From Galaxea fascicularis (Eukaryota; Cnidaria; Anthozoa; Scleractinia; Euphylliidae): a stretch of DNA of 64,000 bases. The stretch covers positions 12,630,863 through 12,694,862 of the forward strand of contig OX419339.1 in assembly GCA_948470475.1 (NCBI GenBank), in the 5' to 3' direction. A program made the translations under genes and the position numbers. Within the stretch, counting starts at the first letter, position 1. Each line of letters begins with the position of its first letter. Shown one piece after another: positions 59,989 to 64,000 of this stretch. Below the pieces are notes generated by a model, which had not been told where the DNA came from, ran no database searches, and worked only from the letters and a program-made list of their open reading frames with translations.

Positions 59989-62900
59989 GAGAGGGGTTGA
60001 GAGAATTCTCGACAGTTTTCTATTGCTTAAATACTAAGCCAGTGACTGATGCTTCAGGCTTCTCATCAGAATGCCACTTATGGTTTAGTTTTGTACCTTT
60101 TTCTTCTCAGGTGGACTTTAGCACACATATTTTGGAAATACAGAGAATGGAAAGCAGCAAACCTCTTTTGGTAGGTCAACATAACTATTTTGAATTCTCA
60201 AGCAAGATGCAATTTGTACTGTGTCGTCTAGCTAAGGAGTCACTACATTGTATTGTTGTAACACTACGACTGGCCTGCAAAATTCAAAATGCAGTATAAC
60301 ACTTCCTATTGAATGTACTTGGAAGAAAACTGTACTTGTACTTTGTCGTCTAGCTAAGGAGTCACTACATTGTATTGTTGTAACACTACGACTGGCCTGC
60401 AAAATTCAAAATGCATTATAGCACTTCCTATTGAATGTAGCTACAACTCTAGTAACAGGGTGCAAAGAAAATCGGTTTTTCAGCTTGATCAGACAGCACT
60501 TTCTTCGCACTTGTAGTACAGTACCGGCTAGAACTATTGACCCCTCGGGATGAGGCAATACCTCGTCGTTGCTGCAGGTTGTGGCTGCGCATCCACCTCG
60601 GTAAAAAAAGAGCCATTTTTGATCGAGTCATTCAAACAGCCCGTAGTGTGACCACGAGAGACCTAGCCAGGAAGCATTATGCCATTCTGAAATCAAGCAG
60701 TGTTTTTCAAATCATATGATTACTATTTGCCGTTAACGATTGAATGCTCTGATTGTCAGAAATAACACTGGCGGTGAAACGTGGCAAAAAACGTTCAACA
60801 GAGAATGCTAGTCGTAATGGATTTGACGTCAAGTGTTTTGTAGCGTCGAGTGTTTTGTAGCTGGGGAGTGAATATTTCATTTCGAAGCCGACCAGTGCTT
60901 AGTTTTGTAATTTTCCTCATGTTACTTGTTTCTTTGCTAAAGTTGTTAAAACTGCAAAAGTTTTAACAAGAGTGTTTGGCGAAAGTAAACCTATGTACAA
61001 CAGATTTCAAAACAATAAATATCTGTCCAATCAGAAGTGGCTGTTTCCACAGAATGAAAATGGCGATTTCGGATAGTGAGCAATCTCATTCTTCAAACAA
61101 ATTATTTTTCTCCCTCACATGTAAACAGCCACTAAGACATATGGCCCTGTTCTCCCACTTCTCCCTGTCTTATCAACATTTCACTACTCCTCACAAATAG
61201 CTCAAGCATGCACTGTGTGCCTATGTTTTTTCTTGCTAGTTAACGCTATCGTGTGGTGACAAGTCATATTATTTCCGAGTTGCTCAGCCAAAAGACACTA
61301 CAGAGATAATTGCCCATATTGTGGCTTCCCTGAAGTCTAACTTTCCATCTGGCAGTCCAGAGTAAGTATGTAGGAATGTAGTTTGTGTCACAAAAATTCA
61401 TCATTGGTGCTTCTATTAAATTTGAGTTTAAAAGGCTGCTCATTTGCCAAGTGAATGTGTTTCATTTCATTGTCAATAGCCGTCTTCTGAGGGTAGTTTA
61501 TGGACCACCTGAAGATAGTGACGAGAGGCAAGCTCTGGTGACAACACTTGTCAATAACCTTCGCAATACAGAAGGAGATGTTGAGACAGGTCCTTGTGGT
61601 GAGTGTGACCTTCTTGATCTGTAAATGGGTGATTCAGTGCCAGCTGAGAAAGGGGAGTGAGTTACTGGTTAAAAATTAATTAGATTTCAGGTTAAAATGG
61701 TTTTATGTACATGTACACTGATTCTCAATTTCCTTTGTCTCCTATGAATAATTATGGGTAAGGAGACAAAGGAAATTGATTTCAACCTGCAGTACATTTT
61801 AGCCTGTAGGTTGAAGTCATTTTAAGCTGAAATCAAATTTGACCTACAACATTATGTTTCTTCTTCTTAAACCCAATCTGGTCCACAGCTCTACTAATTA
61901 ATGAAACTGCAGATGGCACAAATCATTAATAGGGACTGTGGGGCATCCCCTATAATTTATTTCCCAGTGAACAAAGCTCGACAGACACTTTCCCAGGTAC
62001 AGAGAAGTAGCATGTGGATAGATAGATAGATAGATTGATAGTTTATTTAAAAATCACATTGTAGCCACAAAAGCTGAATTAAGTAATTTTTTACAATTCT
62101 TAAAAAAACCAAAACAAATTAGAAAAGTTAAAACCTATTTACATGAATTTTGTATAATATAATAATGTAACCTAAATCTAAAATATGTAATTTTCTATAT
62201 TAGAGCCTAGATGATTCTTAAATATATGTAGAAGTAAAATAGATATTAATATTTATAAAAAACTGAATTCATTGATGGCAGCAGTCATAAAAATATCGTT
62301 TGAAACCAAAACTAATTATTACATTTGCAAGCCATGGCAAAGATGAACGTGTTTTTCGTTCGATTTGTTTTCAAATGTGGGATGGCAAAAGGGTGATGGT
62401 TTCTCAGATTATATTTGGGTTCATTCCTAGGAGGCCGCAAGCTGTTTAATTTGTGACCAGTATCAGGACATATCTGGTCGAATAATTTACTGCACAGACT
62501 GTGGTGCTTGGTAATAGGCGTTATGCCCAAAAAGCCGCAAGCACTTGTGTAACCCATGTGGGGCAAAATTATCGACCTCGAGCCCTTTGCCTTCAATAGT
62601 TATGGTGTCAAAGCACTCAGGGTCACGAGCAAAAGAAATACGCATCTCTTTGCACTTGTCAGGATTAAGGACAACTCTGTTTGCTCGAGACCACTCGATA
62701 ATCTGATCGGTCATGCCCTGAGCGTTACTAAAATTTCCCTTTTCAATTTGCTCTGAGGCCATGGTGTCATCCACAAATTTCCATAAATATGGAGAATTTG
62801 TGTCCAAATCATTGATGGGGTCTCACAGAGCTTATATGTAACCATACCAGCTGCTACATGTGCTTTCTTCTTTCCTTCTCTGCACATACCCTCAATCCCT

Positions 62901-63716
62901 CTTCCCCCTAAAAATAGTTTCATTCTTTCACCTCCCAAAGAATGTCCTGCTACAGTGAAACAGTCCCAAACCTTGAATGTAACAGGCTAATTTCAAAATA
63001 TCAAAATTCAGCTTGATGGCAATGGTCCAGAGGAATGCAAGGAATTTGAAGGATGATTAACATAACTCCTTTGTTTTGTTGTCTGAGCCTTGCTATCAAG
63101 CTAAATTTTAAAATTTCAAAAGGAGCCTATTACAAAGCCACAAAGGCAGGGTTGTCAATGAGCACTGGCAACCGGCAATATCGCCTGCTACTTTCCTAGT
63201 TTTGCCAGCTATGATTCACTGGTAAGAAGAGAAAATAAAGGGGAACTAAAATCAATGGTGTTGTTATCCCCTCAGTGCTGTCTACTGTCCTAGATTCTCC
63301 TTCTACCTAAAATCTTTTTGACAACCCTGCAAATGTTTGAATAAAATAGGGAAGTGACACACCCAAGCAATGTTAATGCAATGTTAAAAGAATGTACATT
63401 TATGCCCCTACAAATGTGTTAATTGGTAATAAACTCGTTGTGTGTAAAGGTCCCATGCATCTGTGGGAGCCCCCACCATTTTGCTTTGCTTTATATTCAC
63501 CACCTAGTGTGATGAATGTAATGTCATACCACTCAACCAATCAGATTGCTGGGCACTCTTTGTTCAACTCTGAAATAATCATTACATAATAGTTATGATT
63601 GTTAATGTTTTAATAATCTCCATGTCTCTTTGTTTTCTCTAACAGGTGGATTTTCTAAAGTGTATGTTTCCATGAGTGATTTTTATGGGCAGCCACATTT
63701 AGAGGAAGTGGTCTGG
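47296..63716 (+). CDS. CARMIL: CARMIL (LRRC16-type) actin capping-protein regulator, 5' part
   Basis: Seven coding exons were found: 47296-47335, 47481-47578, 59477-59530, 60111-60170, 61240-61361, 61480-61598 and 63646-63716. All have GT-AG sites and join to exactly 188 codons; the gene continues beyond the window. CARMIL proteins bind actin capping protein, promote uncapping at barbed ends and act at the leading edge of membranes. The part here matches the N-terminal non-canonical PH domain and following linker: AIRRNIELAF then KIEFKGDRSEPRIL (exon 2), ALSAHRFYVLTCSKNGCK (3), HILEIQRMESSKP (4), AHIVASLKSNFPS (5), ETGPCG (6) and GFSKVYVSMSDFYG...EEVVW (7). The leucine-rich repeats, dimerisation region and capping-protein interaction motif should lie to the right. 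In exon 3 the donor AAG/GTAGCA keeps frame, while the stronger-looking upstream GTAAGG would not. Confidence 0.9.
47481..47578 (+). CDS. CARMIL: CARMIL coding exon 2
   Basis: Follows TGTCCGCAG and ends TTG/GTGAGT in phase 0. It encodes the first strands of the PH-like domain. Confidence 0.88.
48706..49085 (-). mobile_element. tRNA-derived SINE-like repeat with inverted tail
   Basis: The tRNA-like head (48784-48855) is followed on the minus strand by a CTGAA...TTCAG hairpin and a tail containing CAATTGC and a GATCAGTCTTCATTTGA-type sequence ending near 48706. On the other side of the head the same tail words recur in the opposite orientation at about 48990-49085 (GCAATTGCATATACGTTC, GAGGATCAGTCTTCATTTGA). 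The block therefore looks like two tails or two copies facing each other. It is non-coding and lies in CARMIL intron 2. Confidence 0.6.
48784..48855 (-). tRNA. tRNA-like sequence, Thr(AGU)-like, probably a SINE head
   Basis: A 72-base cloverleaf can be drawn: acceptor GGCTTTA with TGAAGTC (two wobbles), D arm GCTC...GAGC, anticodon loop CCAGTAT, T arm ACGGG-TTCAAAC-CCCGT. The A box TAGCTCAGTTGG and B box GGGTTCAAACCCC are intact. The anticodon position reads AGT, but base 33 is C instead of the invariant T and the last anticodon-stem pair is broken. With SINE-like flanks it is probably a pol III promoter module rather than a working tRNA gene. Confidence 0.5.
49086..49673. other. CARMIL intron 2, unremarkable part
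   Basis: AT-rich sequence with a short TA run at about 49080. Nothing else recognised. Confidence 0.4.
49674..49787 (+). repeat. Dispersed TTAACCCTTT module, copy 2
   Basis: Begins TTAACCCTTTCACCCCTAAG, contains GTAAAATTGTCTGGCGTTAG, then GGTCAAAACTATTTCACA and GGGACCCAC. It directly precedes the 42-bp minisatellite. Confidence 0.7.
49796..50540. repeat. Minisatellite, 42-bp unit, about 17 copies
   Basis: The unit is about GGAGACC(C/T)ATGGTGTCTC, CTATAGCCCCACCTCCCC, TTA(A/C)(A/T)T. Units alternate between TTAAAT and TTACTT forms, giving an 84-base higher-order period. Each unit contains GGAGAC and GTCTCC separated by seven bases, a potential hairpin. The plus strand is C-rich throughout. 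The array lies in CARMIL intron 2. Confidence 0.9.
50541..51239. other. CARMIL intron 2, between minisatellite and foldback
   Basis: A 119-codon open frame (50647-51006) has no motif or known family. No call. Confidence 0.4.
51240..52300. mobile_element. Large foldback element with compound arms
   Basis: The left arm (about 51240-51660) is mirrored by the right arm (about 51960-52300). Shared words include GGCCGGCAGTCCGA, GTCGAATCAAAGAATCCTGG, TAATCCAAACCATCGTATGT and CAAGCGATCCTGA. Each arm contains repeated CTGCCGGCCA...TGGCCGGCAG mini-palindromes around GTGTTAAAAACACTAAA. The left arm is interrupted by the hairpin element at 51490-51611. No coding content. Confidence 0.75.
51481..51620. 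mobile_element. Perfect-hairpin MITE nested in the foldback, 9-bp target duplication
   Basis: Element 51490-51611 (122 bp) consists of two exactly complementary 53-base arms around a 16-base loop, with termini TACCCTGGGTGCCAGAGG. Exact TCCAAGATG flanks both sides (51481-51489 and 51612-51620). The corresponding site in the opposite arm of the host foldback (GGCCAAGGTGTTAAAAAC near 52010) has one copy only, which serves as an empty site. Confidence 0.9.
52458..53068 (-). pseudogene. Frame-broken coding remnant with SAP-like domain
   Basis: Two overlapping minus-strand frames look coding. The upstream one (from the acceptor-like TTACTAG near 53070 to a stop at 52691) includes EMDYFLPSKALGEVIF, MLDFQFVFPCPREGFQEE and a charged helix with KEKAKERRK. 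The downstream one (to TGA at 52458) runs RDTDRLWRRRLSMENDWGK, KYDLLSIIMEHSSECHVVVG and then LRDLHSLPTSGTTKNLKERL, which resembles a SAP DNA-binding helix-turn-helix. The change of frame must fall between about 52795 and 52691, so one base is probably lost or gained. AATAAA on the minus strand (about 52359) follows the stop. It could be a young pseudogene, a transposon-derived gene or a sequencing error. The family is not recognised. Confidence 0.45.
53069..53927. other. CARMIL intron 2, nothing firm
   Basis: A 73-codon minus-strand frame (53072-53293) could be an upstream exon of the SAP-like remnant, but no splice pair supports it. Confidence 0.35.
53928..54179 (+). CDS. Small zinc-ribbon-like protein, paralog A (unknown family)
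   Basis: An 83-residue intronless ORF starting ATGG at 53928. Cysteines are spaced CNHC, eight residues, CPLC, three residues, C (Cys9, 12, 21, 24 and 28), like a compact zinc ribbon. This is followed by the basic patch RKRKG, then LVQDALRWPS and a C-terminal SLVKNC. Paralog B at 55210 matches it over about 60 residues with every cysteine and the LVQD.L.WPS block conserved, although the surrounding DNA has diverged. That pattern indicates selection on the protein. No signal peptide or membrane segment is present, so a nuclear or cytosolic nucleic-acid- or protein-binding role is plausible (inference). An AATAAA at 54657 could end the transcript. The gene sits in CARMIL intron 2, same strand. 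I do not recognise the family. Confidence 0.55.
   Translation: MASSPEFKCNHCHRLTGETTCPLCGSVCRKRKGIQLVQDALRWPSAREKAVKSEIPNQPTSLVKNCPQWKERIVALVTKYNNC
54180..55209. other. Spacer between the two zinc-ribbon ORFs
   Basis: No further member of the pair was found. A 70-codon frame at 54288-54500 has no motif. Confidence 0.4.
55210..55422 (+). CDS. Small zinc-ribbon-like protein, paralog B (unknown family)
   Basis: A 70-residue intronless ORF from ATG 55210 to TGA 55422. It has CNQC, eight residues, CSSC, three residues, C, then RKRRS, LVQDVLKWPS and SLVKKCK. Compared with paralog A it lacks the last 15 residues, ending just after the shared SLVK(N/K)C. Identity to A is roughly 55-60 percent over the common part, and substitutions are mostly conservative. 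It lies 1.0 kb downstream of A in the same orientation, consistent with an old tandem duplication. It ends about 200 bases before the 40-bp minisatellite. Confidence 0.5.
   Translation: MATSRQNLQFICNQCHRVPDETTCSSCGIPCRKRRSTPLVQDVLKWPSTASKGPKSSVPKQLASLVKKCK
55626..58270. repeat. Minisatellite, 40-bp unit, about 65 copies
   Basis: Unit: GGGAGACCCATGG(T/C)CTCTC, ACCTATCCCCCCACCTAG(C/A)C, T. Variation is concentrated at a few sites (GGT/GGC, CATGG/CATAG, AGCCT/AGACT, six or seven C). A seven-unit higher-order period of 280-282 bases is visible: the CACTTATCC variant recurs at 56861, 57141 and 57422, and the CCAAGCCT variant at 57280 and 57561. Each GGT unit contains the hairpin GAGACC-CAT-GGTCTC. 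The minus strand has a run of six G in every unit. The array makes up over a fifth of CARMIL intron 2. Confidence 0.95.
58291..58367 (-). repeat. Dispersed TTAACCCTTT module, copy 3
   Basis: On the minus strand it starts TTAACCCTTTCCGTCCTGAG, then GGTCAAAACTACTTTACAT and GGGACCCAC, as in copy 2. It abuts the right end of the 40-bp array, so its orientation relative to the C-rich strand is opposite to that at the 42-bp array. Confidence 0.65.
58368..59476. other. CARMIL intron 2, right end
   Basis: A patch at about 58978-59110 repeats GCAACCAG and GGTGGCCA-type words and looks like a decayed dispersed repeat. No gene seen. Confidence 0.4.
59477..59530 (+). CDS. CARMIL: CARMIL coding exon 3
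   Basis: After GAATTTCAG; encodes ALSAHRFYVLTCSKNGCK, phase 0 at both ends. Confidence 0.85.
59630..59770. repeat. Degenerate foldback repeat with TATCCAGTGGATA modules
   Basis: CTATCCAGTGGATAAACTA and TTTATCCACTGGATAG face each other about 40 bases apart. The left end GTTGTTCAAAGAGTGGATAA is weakly mirrored at the right. It lies in CARMIL intron 3. Confidence 0.5.
60111..60170 (+). CDS. CARMIL: CARMIL coding exon 4
   Basis: After TTCTTCTCAG, donor GTAGGT; encodes VDFSTHILEIQRMESSKPLL, phase 0 at both ends. Confidence 0.88.
60214..60440. repeat. Tandem duplication, 122-bp period
   Basis: The sequence starting TTGTACTGTGTCGTCTAGCT is repeated after 122 bases with very few changes, so the duplication is recent. 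It lies just after exon 4 in CARMIL intron 4. Confidence 0.9.
60441..61239. other. CARMIL intron 4, remainder
   Basis: No supported feature. Confidence 0.4.
61240..61361 (+). CDS. CARMIL: CARMIL coding exon 5
   Basis: After TTCTTGCTAG, donor GTAAGT. It begins LTLSCGDKSYYFRVAQP and ends in phase 2, covering the C-terminal helix of the PH-like domain. Confidence 0.88.
61480..61598 (+). CDS. CARMIL: CARMIL coding exon 6
   Basis: After TGTCAATAG, donor GTGAGT. It begins by completing an Asp codon, then RLLRVVYGPPEDSDERQAL, and ends with TGPC plus one base. Confidence 0.88.
61726..61778. repeat. Hairpin with 17-bp perfect arms
   Basis: CAATTTCCTTTGTCTCC and its complement are separated by 19 bases, in CARMIL intron 6. 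Confidence 0.75.
62016..62820 (-). pseudogene. Decayed non-LTR retrotransposon reverse transcriptase fragment
   Basis: The minus-strand frame from about 62820 contains LWKFVDDTMASE (the catalytic Asp pair of the reverse transcriptase palm), RANRVVLNPDKCKEMRISFA and ITIEGKGLEV. It then breaks frame and resumes near 62596 with GFLGITPITKHHSL...KYNLRNHHPF...FIFAMAC, the C-terminal end of the same protein type. The segment between, a large part of the thumb and C-terminal domain, is deleted. The element ends in a (TCTA)n tract on the minus strand (62019-62038), as expected for a target-primed 3' end. The copy is 5' truncated and inactive, in CARMIL intron 6, antisense. Confidence 0.8.
62821..63145. 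other. CARMIL intron 6, nothing recognised
   Basis: No supported feature. Confidence 0.4.
63146..63330. mobile_element. Short TIR element, 185 bp
   Basis: Starts GCAGGGTTGTCAA and ends TTGACAACCCTGC, a 13-base perfect inverted repeat. The CAGGGTT terminus resembles hAT-type MITEs, but no 8-bp duplication was found. Confidence 0.6.
63646..63716 (+). CDS. CARMIL: CARMIL coding exon 7 (last in window)
   Basis: After TTCTCTAACAG, donor GTATGT, ending in phase 0. It encodes GFSKVYVSMSDFYG...EEVVW, the conserved stretch just before the leucine-rich repeats. Confidence 0.88.
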
Positions 63717-63785
63717 GTATGTGCATATTTGTAGTGTTGTGGTTGTAGTGACTGTGTTAGTTATGACAATGCTTGGTTTTCACTA

Positions 63786-63895
63786 GCCTGCGTGGCAGGC
63801 GCTAGAAAGGGGAAGGGAGAGGAGAAAATTGGGCGCGCGCGAAACGTGCGGAGCGAGGGAGAGGGGAAGAGGAAGCGCCTGCAGCCAGCCCATTG
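63786..63895. repeat. Probable dispersed repeat, TAGCCTGCGTGGCAGGCG type
   Basis: The left end TAGCCTGCGTGGCAGGCGCT and the later GCGCCTGCAGCCAGCC form an imperfect inverted pair around a purine-rich, CG-rich core (GGGCGCGCGCGAAAC). It resembles short TIR repeats of cnidarian genomes. The boundary on the right is not certain. Confidence 0.4.
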
Positions 63896-64000
63896 TTTAT
63901 TTCGTCTCACCCACCTCATTAATATTCAAACGGTTAACATCCACGACTGTCCGCCTGTCAAATGTCAGCCAATGAAAATATTCGAATCAACAAGTTTTTT

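Overview
The window looks like nuclear DNA of an animal, most likely an anthozoan cnidarian and probably a stony coral. The evidence is AT-rich sequence, a few intron-split metazoan genes with GT-AG sites, long introns filled with short inverted-repeat elements, tRNA-derived SINEs, and a decayed non-LTR reverse transcriptase. The organism call is an inference from gene content and repeat style; nothing in the window proves it.

Layout. At 1183-2088 (minus) there is an intronless rhodopsin-class GPCR. Next comes a repeat cluster (tRNA-like SINE head, short TIR element, probable solo LTR; 4.3-5.2 kb). A complete two-exon carotenoid oxygenase (BCO/RPE65 family, 522 residues) lies on the minus strand, with exon 1 at 15449-15935, exon 2 at 6663-7744 and a TATA box just upstream. 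Its 7.7 kb intron holds a 1.5 kb TIR element with a 9-bp target duplication. From 16 to 40 kb no gene is secure, and the sequence is intergenic with several MITE-like elements. A two-exon RraA-family gene (HMG/oxaloacetate aldolase type, with a mitochondrial-like leader) lies at 40181-44003 (plus). The last 17 kb is the 5' part of a CARMIL gene (actin capping-protein regulator; plus, from 47296). Seven coding exons join without a frame break to 188 codons, and the gene runs off the right edge.

CARMIL intron 2 (11.9 kb) is the most unusual stretch. It holds two related minisatellites (42-bp and 40-bp units), a tRNA-derived SINE, a large foldback element carrying a nested perfect-hairpin element, a frame-broken SAP-domain-like coding remnant on the minus strand, and two small intronless ORFs encoding paralogous Cys-rich zinc-ribbon-like proteins of a family I do not recognise.

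The genes do not form a pathway. The receptor, the carotenoid enzyme, the aldolase and the actin regulator appear to be independent neighbours. The most novel-looking items are the zinc-ribbon pair, the aldolase with a possible dual start, the minisatellite pair sharing a flanking module, and three unrelated TIR families that all show exact 9-bp target duplications.
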